Assembly: GCA_963711495.1 (NCBI GenBank)
Contig: CAVQEK010000004.1
Location: forward strand, 1,426,001-1,490,000
DNA length: 64,000 nt
DNA from: CAVQEK01 sp963711495
GTDB taxonomy: Bacteria > Bacteroidota > Bacteroidia > Cytophagales > Cyclobacteriaceae
Direction of reading: 5' to 3'
In this document: positions 48,070-56,692 of the stretch, piece after piece
Position numbering within the stretch: position 1 is the stretch's first letter
Layout of the letters: each line of letters opens with the position of its first letter
Program-made: the position numbers and the translations under genes
The notes under the pieces: generated by a model
Told to the model about the DNA's origin: nothing
Databases searched by the model: none
What the model saw: the letters and a program-made list of their open reading frames with translations, nothing else

Positions 48070-48476
48070 ATTATTGTTCTCGTTTGTTTTTATTTCAATA
48101 ATGAACTTAATGGGTTGAAAATCAACTTTTAAGTTTGTCTTTCTATTTGACACAACTGCCATAAAAATCGTTGGAATCCATTCTTATTTTATTTGGTTGT
48201 GAAACACCATGAAATTGTTTTGTTCATAAATAATTAACGTAAATCAACACACCATAAATATAGAATTATGGCGTCAATATGATGATCTATAAGATTCTCA
48301 TGACTCAGGAATTCATGGTCATACAATCAGTTCAACTCTCTTTATGGGAAATAGTTGTCTGCCTGATTGTCCATTTAGTCCCAAGTAAAAAGAAGGTGTA
48401 TTCGATATGTTCAAAAATGGAGAATGTTGTAAGTTTATAGAGGTTATTAATTTCGGTTAACAAAAATGACATCGTT
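48070..48476. other. intergenic region without recognised gene
   Basis: About 400 AT-rich bases between the divergent FKBP and DUF6958-like genes. No RNA gene or clear promoter pair was found; some of it must carry the two promoters. Confidence 0.6.
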
Positions 48477-48770
48477 ATGGATGACAGGAAAATTCAGCTA
48501 CAACATCCGCAAAATAAGAAAGCTGTAAAGATGGATATTAAAAAATATGAACTTTTGAAAAATGCGATAATTAGGAGTTTAAAAAAATATAATCGCCTTA
48601 CACACCGTCAATTAAACACAGAAGCGCTTCGGTACTTTGAACAAAATAATGTAAAATTTCCAGGTTCGGTTTTCTGGCATCTTGAATGGGTGAAACTTGA
48701 TTTGGAATCCAAAGGTGCGATCGAAAGAACAGCGACCAACAAAGAACAGAGGTATAGCCTGGTGGAATAA
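48477..48770 (+). CDS. DUF6958-like small protein
   Basis: 97 residues. The pattern KIQLQHP...AVKMDIKKYELLKNAI, a helix-turn with LTHRQLNTEA, and VFWHLEWVKLDLESKGAIERT matches the small winged-helix-like DUF6958 family, which often appears as a stand-alone protein. Rich in Lys and aromatic residues, so DNA or RNA binding is plausible but not shown. Function unknown. The ATG at 48477 is the only plausible start. Confidence 0.72.
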   Translation: MDDRKIQLQHPQNKKAVKMDIKKYELLKNAIIRSLKKYNRLTHRQLNTEALRYFEQNNVKFPGSVFWHLEWVKLDLESKGAIERTATNKEQRYSLVE

Positions 48771-49114
48771 TCGTTTCAAAAACCATTTGTTCGTTTCTGG
48801 TTCTATGGAATATTCCATTCCGGATAGCCATATTTTCACTGAATTCAATAAACAATGTTAAGGTGTTTAGTCTTAGCACTTTAGTTTTGGCACTCCAGAC
48901 ATAATTAAATATTTTTAATGATCATTTAAAATTTTGTTCAAATTAATAATGATTAACGTGTGTTTTTTAATAGATTTGCACTGTATTGCATAAGGGACTG
49001 CGTGATAAATGCAATAGAAGAATCGGTAAGTCGTTGTTTGAATAAGTGAATTCGGGTTGATGTCAATCAATTTATGAAACTGATTCATTAAAAGAGTCAT
49101 AAGGTGTTGTGCAG

Positions 49115-49180
49115 ATGAAAATTCTCAAAAGGATGTGTTGGTATGGAAACCTTGTGATTTATGGAATTTGGCTATTCTAA
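49115..49180 (+). CDS. possible 21-residue membrane peptide
   Basis: An ATG follows an AAGGTG 8 bases upstream and opens 21 codons: a basic start (MKILKR) and then an aromatic/hydrophobic stretch (about residues 8-21) ending in IWLF, with one Cys. A terminator lies 36 bases past the stop. It has a plausible layout for a small inner-membrane peptide but the size makes chance likely. Confidence 0.22.
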   Translation: MKILKRMCWYGNLVIYGIWLF

Positions 49181-49216
49181 TCATTTAGAGTACGCATAGT
49201 ATATTTAAATTTGGGT

Positions 49217-49247
49217 AAAAGCCAGCCATTGCGGCTGGCTTTTTTTT
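49217..49247 (+). terminator. strong intrinsic terminator
   Basis: GCCAGCC pairs perfectly with GGCTGGC around a 5-base loop, with four As before and eight Ts (49240-49247) after. No recognised gene ends nearby; the DUF6958-like stop is 447 bases upstream. Confidence 0.85.
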
Positions 49248-49396
49248 GACACCTGTTTTTCCAGAAATCCCCAAAATTATTGTTTTGATCATCATCTTTT
49301 TGATATCGTCATATTCAAAGTTATTTTTTTCATGCACACCAGGAGATGTGCATAATATGATAACTCCTGTATAGTTTTAAACCATTCAAAGTATAT

Positions 49397-51277
49397 TTGA
49401 GTAGTGATAAAAAATTATTTAAAGTGAAAATAACGGTAGTTCAACAAATGGTAATAATGACGATTTTGTTGTTATTATGCTCATGTTCAAAACACGATGC
49501 TGTCCAAAAGACCAACACGGAATTTTATTCCTGGGCATCCACACCTCCCCTGGGCTGGAACAGTTGGGATTGCTACGGACCCACGGTCACGGAAAGTGAA
49601 GTGAAGGCCAATGCTGACTATATGGCAGAAAATCTCAAAAAGCATGGTTGGGAGTATATCGTGGTAGATATCCGATGGTACGTTAACAATGACAAGACCC
49701 ATGGCTATAACCAGACCAATCCGGTGTATAATTTGGATAAATACGGTAGATTATCTCCGAGTGTCGAGAGATTTCCTTCAGCAGTTGGGAAGAAAGGTTT
49801 TGCCTCACTTGCTGAGTACATCCATGATAAAGGTTTGAAATTCGGAATCCATATTATGCGGGGTATTCCCGTTGAGGCGGTAAAGGAAAACACACCCATC
49901 CTGGGCAGTAAGGCCAGTGCAAAAGATATTTATAGTTCGGAAGGTCAGTGTACCTGGCTGCGTGACATGTATACGGTAGTGGCCGACAGTGAAGGAGCAC
50001 AGGCATATTATAATTCACTGTTTCAATTATATGCGTCCTGGGGCGTGGACTATGTTAAAGTCGACGATCTCTCCAAACCATATCATGCCCGAGAAATAGA
50101 ATTGATCCGGAATGCCATTGATCAGTGTGGCAGAGCGATCGTATTGAGTACGTCTCCCGGAGAAACGCCGGTTGAGAATGCAGAACATATCGTGAAACAT
50201 GCCAATTTGTGGAGGATTGTCGGTGATTTCTGGGACAACTGGCCACAGGTTAAAGAGCATTTTGCTGTTTGTAATCGATGGTCTCCGTACAGCGGAATTG
50301 GGCATTGGCCGGATGCAGACATGCTTCCATTGGGCAGGATTGGTATTCGTGCCGAACGCGGTGATGAACGAATGAGTCAATTGTCACACGATGAACAAAT
50401 CACGGTGATGTCTTTGTTTTCAATTTTTAAATCACCACTCATGTTCGGGGGAGACTTGCCTGGCAATGATACTTTTACAGAGGCCCTTATAACCAATGAT
50501 GAAGTATTATATGTTAATCAGCATAGCGCTAATAATAAACAATTGTACAGAGATGGGGGCATGATTGCCTGGACTGCCGACGATCCTAAAACAGGGGACA
50601 AGTTTGTGGCCCTTTTCAATGCAAGTGATCAGGAATTCGTGGATGAGCAAAAGGCCATTTGGAAAAGTGAATTGATCACTCAAGAGACTGCAAGTCAAAG
50701 CGTGGATGTTAATGTTGATATTAGCGGAGCTAAGAAGATCTATTTGGTCGCAACCCAGGGCGATCAGGAATACACGAAGTATAATGTCGACTGGATCGGG
50801 CCGGTATTATTAGGGCCGGAAGATTCCCTGAACTTGACTGATCTGAAATGGGAGCACGTAATTGCAACGGGAAAGGGACCCAACTTAAATAAAGGAATTT
50901 CCGGAGATCCGCTGATTGTGAATGGACAAACTTATGTCAATGGCATTGGTACCTATGCCAATTCGATCATAGAATATCGATTGCCGCAAGGATACCACCG
51001 ATTAATCGCTAGGGCTGGTCTGGATAAAAGCGTTTTCATGCCAGGCAGCTTTGGTATTGGGGTGGAATTTATGGTTTTTATCCAGGACCCAAGTGGCGAA
51101 ATACCGCCTGACTCAACATCAATTTCAGTGTCATTTGATCAGATGGGACTGACCGGTCAATATCGGGTTCGGGACCTGTGGAACAAAAAGGATATCGGTG
51201 TATTCAAGGATGAATTCTCCCGGATGATCCGGCGCCATGGTTCCGGTCTGTATCGGTTCACCAAATTGAAAGAATAA
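49397..51277 (+). CDS. glycoside hydrolase family 27 alpha-galactosidase-like lipoprotein
   Basis: 626 residues. A lipoprotein-type signal ends LLLLCSCS; the start is uncertain (TTG 49397, GTG 49424 or ATG 49448). The GH27/clan D barrel begins with TPPLGWNSWDCYGP. The nucleophile Asp223 lies in GVDYVKVDDLSKP, and the acid/base Asp277 in LWRIVGDFWDNW; the WPDADMLPLG segment is also typical. A C-terminal NPCBM-like carbohydrate-binding region follows (about 480-560, VNGIGTYANSIIEYRLP). Likely releases alpha-galactose or a related sugar from galactomannan-type or arabinan-type chains; exact specificity is open. Stands alone. Confidence 0.9.
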   Translation: MSSDKKLFKVKITVVQQMVIMTILLLLCSCSKHDAVQKTNTEFYSWASTPPLGWNSWDCYGPTVTESEVKANADYMAENLKKHGWEYIVVDIRWYVNNDKTHGYNQTNPVYNLDKYGRLSPSVERFPSAVGKKGFASLAEYIHDKGLKFGIHIMRGIPVEAVKENTPILGSKASAKDIYSSEGQCTWLRDMYTVVADSEGAQAYYNSLFQLYASWGVDYVKVDDLSKPYHAREIELIRNAIDQCGRAIVLSTSPGETPVENAEHIVKHANLWRIVGDFWDNWPQVKEHFAVCNRWSPYSGIGHWPDADMLPLGRIGIRAERGDERMSQLSHDEQITVMSLFSIFKSPLMFGGDLPGNDTFTEALITNDEVLYVNQHSANNKQLYRDGGMIAWTADDPKTGDKFVALFNASDQEFVDEQKAIWKSELITQETASQSVDVNVDISGAKKIYLVATQGDQEYTKYNVDWIGPVLLGPEDSLNLTDLKWEHVIATGKGPNLNKGISGDPLIVNGQTYVNGIGTYANSIIEYRLPQGYHRLIARAGLDKSVFMPGSFGIGVEFMVFIQDPSGEIPPDSTSISVSFDQMGLTGQYRVRDLWNKKDIGVFKDEFSRMIRRHGSGLYRFTKLKE

Positions 51278-51609
51278 ATTTATGGATGACAATTGGTATT
51301 AAAAGAGAAATTGTACAAGAGCGGTGATGTTTTCTTGTCAACAGATTTGATCGCTGCACTGGGTTAAAATGATTTAAAAAATACAATACTTTCGTATTCA
51401 CTGTGGACAATTGGGATTTCCGTTTTGTTGATAACTATCCAAAATTCATGGAAACGCCAATACATTTGGCGATCAATTATTCCGAAACCAAGAACTTCAG
51501 TGCAGTTGTTCCCGGTAGGTCAAATTTACCCGCGTGCGAAATTTAAGAAGTAATGGAATCGTGGTGGGTGTCAGTATTAAGTATTGCAATCATGATACAT
51601 TGAGTTTTT
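51278..51609. other. 332-base gap with one unexplained open frame
   Basis: No gene recognised. One + frame is open for 57 codons (51373-51546) between stops; it is unremarkable except for coding-like composition. It may be the tail of a lost gene or chance. Confidence 0.4.
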
Positions 51610-52413
51610 CTAGACTCGGGCCACACTTAACAAATGTTTTGATTGATAGATCATAGGAATATCTTCACCGTGGTCGATAATAAATTTCATCCATGCATGC
51701 TGAAGATCATTGGACATTTGATGATATGCATCAAAACGCTCTCCGAAAATGCCCTCAATACCGATTAGTTTTTCTGGTATTAAACCTGCTTTTTTTATCA
51801 GGGGATTGATTTCATCGGGTTGAGCAAAATATACATGCGCGTGCTCAAAAGTTTCCGTTGCTTCAATAAAATGCTCATCTGTTCCATATTTCCACAAATA
51901 GTTAGCGCCTTTTTCTTTTAAGATCCCTTCGGGATTATGCAGCATACCAAATATTAATGCGCCACTTCGCGACATAAACGCTGAAAATATATATCCACCC
52001 GGACGGATGTACTTTTTGGCTTTCTGCAAAAGGGCCAACCGTTTGGAGAAATTAATAAAATGATAAAGAGGTCCAAGAATTAAAATGCCATCCCATTTTT
52101 CCTTTTCCCAAAGTGTTGTTTGCAATGCATCTTCTTGGTCCAGATAAAGTACGTTATGATGTTGACCAACTCGCTCTTTGGTTAGACGCATGTTTTTTTT
52201 GGAAATATCGTTCAAACCCAGTTGATAACCATCACGCAAAAGATGCACAGCATACCGGCCGGTGCCGCAGGCGACATCCAGAATTTTACTGCCTTTCTGA
52301 AGATATTGATGAATGTGGTGTAATGTTACGGGCAATTCAAAGGCATGGTAATCGAGGCGCTTGTCTTCGTCTTGTACATGCACATCATAAAATTTTTCTA
52401 TAGCATCATTCAT
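51610..52413 (-). CDS. class I SAM-dependent methyltransferase
   Basis: 267 residues. The Rossmann motif I is KILDVACGTGRYAVHLL; LGLNDISKKNM supplies motif II and DGILILGPLYHF motif IV. The C-terminal third is unique. The start is the ATG at 52413 (MNDAIEKFYD). The closest general family is the UbiE/COQ5-like group, but many substrates are possible. It stands alone on -. Confidence 0.85.
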   Translation of the reverse strand: MNDAIEKFYDVHVQDEDKRLDYHAFELPVTLHHIHQYLQKGSKILDVACGTGRYAVHLLRDGYQLGLNDISKKNMRLTKERVGQHHNVLYLDQEDALQTTLWEKEKWDGILILGPLYHFINFSKRLALLQKAKKYIRPGGYIFSAFMSRSGALIFGMLHNPEGILKEKGANYLWKYGTDEHFIEATETFEHAHVYFAQPDEINPLIKKAGLIPEKLIGIEGIFGERFDAYHQMSNDLQHAWMKFIIDHGEDIPMIYQSKHLLSVARV

Positions 52414-52656
52414 TTAGTGTCGCATTTTATTCTGTAAATACAACAAGCATTTAATGTCAAAGTTATAGGAAAGGAATAGAGCATTGTGACAGCACATTTC
52501 CTCTAAACAGTCAGTATTTTCGATAGAAGAATTATTGCTGCAAATCAATTCTCCTTTCCATTAAGTTTGATAAGGTCGATTCTAATCTGCCTGTTTGACT
52601 GAACAACATCTCTCTTCAAATCCAAACTAAATTGAAAACACATGTTGACACATGTT

Positions 52657-53991
52657 TTATCTTGAAAAATACCGCTCCGCAAACTGAATAAATGCAGGCC
52701 AGTTCGGACCGACGGTGTGCCCCCCTTCATGTTGTCGAAACGCTATGTCGCCATCTGTCCAGGTTGTGCCTTCCGGTGGGTATGCAGTGATACTCAATCC
52801 CTTTTTTCCCAACAGTTCATAAACCGGGCCGGCATACACCCCGCCCAGGAACATCCCTTTGGCATCGACCCAGTGCCCTTCTACTTTGGGCGATCCGGCA
52901 CTGATAAATACGGGTCGTGGTGCACACAGCGCGATTAATTCATGTGCGTCTACCGGAAGATCGCTGGGCGTTAATGGTCCGGCATATTTAATGAAATTAC
53001 CGGCAAACCAATGGTACTCTCCGGATGAAGCCAGATTCTCCACTTGTTCCCCAAAGACCCTTCGTAAAATTTTAGTGCCACCTGCTCCCGATGAACCGAT
53101 CAAACCAATGGCAAACCGGGGTTCATAGGCCATGGCTACAATGGCCGCTTTGCCATATCGTGATAAACCTTCAATACCCACACGCCTGGCGTCCACATCT
53201 TTGTCGGATTCAAAATAATCCAGGGCCCGGCTTGCACCCCAGGCCCAGGCGCGCAATGTTCCCCAGTCATCGGTTTTTCTGGGTTGGCCTTTATTCACCA
53301 ATCCGATGATCCCTGCACTGAGACCGGCACCATTATCCGCCTGAAAACTGGTAGGGATCATTATGGCGTAGCCCCATCCTTTTGCCAGAAGTTGTTGCTG
53401 CCAGGTGGGGCCTTCGGGATGTGGTATTCGAAAATTTGCAGGAAAATTCCAGCCAAATTCCATTATCACAGGCACAGGTGCATTAATATTCGAAGGTGTC
53501 GACAGTGTCAGTTGTATATTGACCTCTATCGCAGGGAACGCTGAATTGTCGATATGCCCCAGAAGCTGTTTTATATGGACGGGATATTCGCCATTTGATG
53601 TATCTTTTTCACTGATCACCTTCCAGGAAACTTTCGGTGTTTTTTTGGGGACTCTGCCATAGATCTCCCGGTCAAAATCTTCCATGATCTCAAGTCTGCG
53701 TTTCGCCCATTGCTTAGTAGTTGTGACTTTGTTGCCGTTATTCAAAACCAAGGGATCGGGTAAACTCGTATAGGGCGATGCTTTGGATTCATCTACATTG
53801 GCGGAATTTGGTGCATCAGGATTCCCGGAAGGCCCGGGGCGCAGGGCAGAAATGCCCAGTTCCTTCATCATTAGTTGACGATCTGCAGCGCTCAGTTGGT
53901 TAATACTGTCACGCTTTTGTGGAGACATTTGTGCTGATGCATTAGTGGAAATTAAAATGCACAGCGTAAGTAGATAAATCGAATTTTTCAT
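52657..53991 (-). CDS. carbohydrate esterase family 15-like (glucuronoyl esterase) protein
   Basis: 444 residues with a Sec signal (cleavage near NASA-QMSPQK). An alpha/beta hydrolase with the CE15 nucleophile motif GIEGLSRYGKAA (Ser), and the C-terminal catalytic His in FRQHEGGHTVGPNWP. CE15 enzymes cut ester links between lignin and 4-O-methyl-glucuronic acid of glucuronoxylan in fungi and bacteria. An N-terminal ~60-residue low-complexity extension (rich in Pro, Ser and Asn) precedes the fold. It is 665 bases upstream (on -) of the sigma-FecR-SusCD set and could belong to the same regulon. Confidence 0.9.
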   Translation of the reverse strand: MKNSIYLLTLCILISTNASAQMSPQKRDSINQLSAADRQLMMKELGISALRPGPSGNPDAPNSANVDESKASPYTSLPDPLVLNNGNKVTTTKQWAKRRLEIMEDFDREIYGRVPKKTPKVSWKVISEKDTSNGEYPVHIKQLLGHIDNSAFPAIEVNIQLTLSTPSNINAPVPVIMEFGWNFPANFRIPHPEGPTWQQQLLAKGWGYAIMIPTSFQADNGAGLSAGIIGLVNKGQPRKTDDWGTLRAWAWGASRALDYFESDKDVDARRVGIEGLSRYGKAAIVAMAYEPRFAIGLIGSSGAGGTKILRRVFGEQVENLASSGEYHWFAGNFIKYAGPLTPSDLPVDAHELIALCAPRPVFISAGSPKVEGHWVDAKGMFLGGVYAGPVYELLGKKGLSITAYPPEGTTWTDGDIAFRQHEGGHTVGPNWPAFIQFAERYFSR

Positions 53992-54666
53992 ATTGGATTA
54001 TTTTATGCCAAGGTCTTTTAAACTTAATGGCGCACTCAGGATGTTCTTTTTGAACAGCTGGTTTTTTGGCCATTATGTAAGAAATCAGTGCACATACTCC
54101 TTCAAATAGTGTTTTTTGAGAATGTATCCGCCAAAATCATTTCCTTTTCCCTTCAAATGAAATGCATGTGATACCCATTATTTTGGTAACCGACATTGTC
54201 GTATTTGATCATAAAATCCGGACCATTGAACACATAGTAGTATGGTTTATCAGGTCCATAACCGCCGATCCAGGCAAAATAGATTTGCTGGAAGTAAAGG
54301 TCTAAAAGCCTGACCTCACTTATTCATTTCAGAATAGATCAAGACAAGCTACAATATAGTGATTATCAACATTACGGTAATAATACCGTGGCTTGGATAC
54401 TTCAATGAATACGTGAAGATCTCTATAGTTTGTTTAAATACACTGTCGAAATTCATTTAAAAAAATTTTGTTATTCCAGGCAATTCGCCTTGGTAATTTA
54501 TAATATTAGTAAAGGGTCACATCACAAATTTTAGATCACATTTAATTGATATTTTAATTTTTAATATCCATCTTCAAATTGCGGTATACATTTCCGGGAA
54601 TCTCACATACCTTAATTTCTAAATTGTTTTTCCAAATGATATAATCAAATTATATCCCATAATGCT
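53992..54666. other. 675-base gap containing a gene remnant
   Basis: Apart from the DUF3500-like remnant at 54153-54330 nothing was recognised. The left part (54001-54050) has a short - frame ending LSLKDLGIK, too short to assign. The right part is AT-rich and must carry the sigma-factor promoter. Confidence 0.6.
54153..54330 (-). pseudogene. remnant of a DUF3500-type protein C-terminus
   Basis: On -, about 58 codons read through to a TGA at 54155-54153. The segment QQIYFAWIGGYGPDKPYYYV followed by FNGPDFMIKYDNVG matches the end of DUF3500 proteins, whose usual C-terminal part has AWAGG, PHYYRI and IEYDN in this order. No start codon or upstream part remains, and a stop lies immediately upstream in frame. 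It is probably a decayed gene. Confidence 0.6.
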
Positions 54667-54699
54667 TTGAAACACCTCAATTATGAAAATTACAGTAGC

Positions 54700-55344
54700 A
54701 TGGAAACAGGTCAAAAGATAAAAGAATTGCTTGAAAAAATAGCATATCAGGATGATAAAGCTGCTTTTGCACAATTTTTCAAACTATACCATGCGCGATT
54801 AATTCGATTCGCCTTGATGTATGTCCGTGTATACAAAGATGCTGAAGATGTAGTTTCAGAAGTGATTGTAAAACTATTGAAACAGAGACAAAGATTGCCG
54901 GAGATTAATCATTTTGACGGTTACCTCTATTCAGCCATCAGGAACCAGGCGATCAATCAATCAAAGAAGAACATATCCAAGCTGTATGTTTTAATGGAAG
55001 ATATTCCTAAGGATTTTCTGACGGATAATTTTGTACAACCCCTGGAAACATTGCTGGAAAGGGAACTACAAGAGGCGATTGGTAATGTAGTGGAAGAACT
55101 ACCGCCACAGCGAAAGCTTGTGTATAAGATGATAAAAGATAGTGGATTAAAAATAAAGGAGGTGGCAGAGTCACTGGAGATAGCAGAGAAGACTGTAAAA
55201 AAGCATCTTGAATTGGCATTAAGGGACATTAGGGAATCCATCGAAATCTATTATTCGGAAAGAAAATCAGATACACGGGTTATAAAAATACCCCGAAATG
55301 TTTCACTGATATTTTTTGGATGTGCGCTATTGAACCTTGTATAA
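54700..55344 (+). CDS. RNA polymerase sigma-70 factor, ECF type
   Basis: About 214 residues from the ATG at 54700; a TTG at 54667 would add eleven residues. Region 2 (AAFAQFFKLYHARLIRFALM, then DAEDVVSEVIVKLL and FDGYLYSAIRNQAINQ) and region 4 (LPPQRKLVYKMIKDSGLKIKEVAESL, AEKTVKKHLELAL) are intact. It has the short hydrophobic C-terminal tail seen in Bacteroidota ECF sigma factors. With FecR, SusC (STN domain) and SusD downstream, it is a typical cell-surface-signalling sigma factor for a glycan-uptake locus. 229 bases separate it from fecR. Confidence 0.93.
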   Translation: METGQKIKELLEKIAYQDDKAAFAQFFKLYHARLIRFALMYVRVYKDAEDVVSEVIVKLLKQRQRLPEINHFDGYLYSAIRNQAINQSKKNISKLYVLMEDIPKDFLTDNFVQPLETLLERELQEAIGNVVEELPPQRKLVYKMIKDSGLKIKEVAESLEIAEKTVKKHLELALRDIRESIEIYYSERKSDTRVIKIPRNVSLIFFGCALLNLV

Positions 55345-55573
55345 AAAGTGATCATTTGTTACCGGTTTATATTTTCCGTTCCTTTTATACTGATTATTTT
55401 CAAGCCCATTTATTTGGAATACAATTGGGGCTATTTCCGAATATTTTTGGAATTATGATTTTTTTAGATTTAAAATGCTAATTCCCAATTCACAGATAAA
55501 AAAATTAATTTTTTTTTAATTTGATTACGTCCATTCTTCATTTGAACTGTCAATACAGGTATAAGCCTGGTAT

Positions 55574-56581
55574 ATGCAAAAATTTGATATAAATAGGATA
55601 ATCAGGAAATACTTTATTGGTTCACTTGATGAAAGTGAATTACAGTTACTGCAAAATTGGTTAAATGAAAAGGCCGCCAATCAAGAAACATTCGATGCAT
55701 TGTTGCAGGTTTGGAGGGAGCGGTCAACAGAGCCGGAACTTGTCAATACAGAAGAAATGATCGATAAAATCTGGCGTGAAGGTGTTGAAGAACCTCAGCT
55801 TGAACCAAAGAGGTACAAAGACTGGGATTACCTTTATAAAATAGCGGCTGTGATTTTAATTTTTATAGCCACGCCTCTGCTGGAATATAAAGTGCTAAGG
55901 AATAATCCAAAAAACGGACATCAGACCGTGATGTCTATGGAAGTCAAAGAAAATCCGGCAGGACAAAAGATACGAATTAATTTACCGGATGGCTCGATAG
56001 TGTGGCTCAATGGGGCCTCGGTGATTAGGTATGAACCCCATTTTAATGACTCTGTTAGATTTGTTGAACTGACCGGGGAGGCATTTTTTGAAGTAGTAAA
56101 AGAAGCTGAAAAACCATTTATTGTACAAAGTGGCCGACTGAGGACCATAGCACTGGGTACATCATTCAACATCAATGCTTATCCCGATGAGGATATAATC
56201 CAGGTATCATTGCTAACAGGTAAAGTAAAAATAAGGGGCCAGGATGGACAAAAAAAGGAATTGATACTGAATCCGGGACATGAATTGGTTTACCGGCAAA
56301 CCCCCAACGATTTTATTGAACGCCATTTCAATGTGGAAGATGTTACTGGCTGGAAAGAAGGCAAATTAATTTTCAAAGCAGCTGATTATCATGAAGTGAC
56401 CGATAAATTGAAGATTTGGTTTGGTGTCGACGTAAAGACTATTGGTAAACCACCACAGGATTTACGGCTCACTACAACTTATGACAACGAAACTTTGGTT
56501 AATATTTTAAAGAATATCCGTTTTGGAAAAAATTTCAATTACCACTTAAATGAAAATGAACTGATTATAGAATTTAATTGA
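55574..56581 (+). CDS. FecR-type anti-sigma factor
   Basis: 335 residues. A cytoplasmic N-terminal helical domain (about 1-85) that would hold the sigma factor, a transmembrane helix (about 88-107, IAAVILIFIATPLLEY), the FecR domain (about 125-225, RINLPDGSIVWLNGASVIRY, LTGEAFFEVVKEAEKPFIV) and a DUF4974 C-terminal domain (about 260-335) facing the periplasm. It receives the STN signal of the SusC receptor and releases the sigma factor, by analogy with FecA/FecR/FecI. It is between the sigma factor and susC, all on +. Confidence 0.95.
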   Translation: MQKFDINRIIRKYFIGSLDESELQLLQNWLNEKAANQETFDALLQVWRERSTEPELVNTEEMIDKIWREGVEEPQLEPKRYKDWDYLYKIAAVILIFIATPLLEYKVLRNNPKNGHQTVMSMEVKENPAGQKIRINLPDGSIVWLNGASVIRYEPHFNDSVRFVELTGEAFFEVVKEAEKPFIVQSGRLRTIALGTSFNINAYPDEDIIQVSLLTGKVKIRGQDGQKKELILNPGHELVYRQTPNDFIERHFNVEDVTGWKEGKLIFKAADYHEVTDKLKIWFGVDVKTIGKPPQDLRLTTTYDNETLVNILKNIRFGKNFNYHLNENELIIEFN

Positions 56582-56588
56582 AAAAACA

Positions 56589-56649
56589 AAAGCCGCAGAC
56601 TGCAACTCCACGGCTTTAAAAACCTTCTGTCTATAGCATAACCAGAAGG
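56589..56649. other. two hairpins between fecR and susC
   Basis: AAAGCCG (56589-56595) pairs with CGGCTTT (56611-56617), and CCTTCTG (56623-56629) pairs with CAGAAGG (56643-56649). On +, neither is followed by a T-run, so a plain terminator for fecR is unlikely; on - the first is followed by TTTGTTTTTT. They may set the fecR-susC ratio by RNA processing or attenuation (inference). Confidence 0.45.
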
Positions 56650-56692
56650 GTGATTGTTAAAGCACATGTCGTACGTTTAACCTGTTAAAATT

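Larger units (their letters stand above)
48771..49396. other. 626-base region without a long gene; possible small transcription unit
   Basis: No gene longer than about 25 codons is credible. It contains a TAGATTTG box at 48971-48978 (TAnnTTTG type, but no good -33 element), a possible tiny ORF at 49115-49180 and a strong terminator at 49217-49247. The remaining DNA is AT-rich. Confidence 0.5.
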
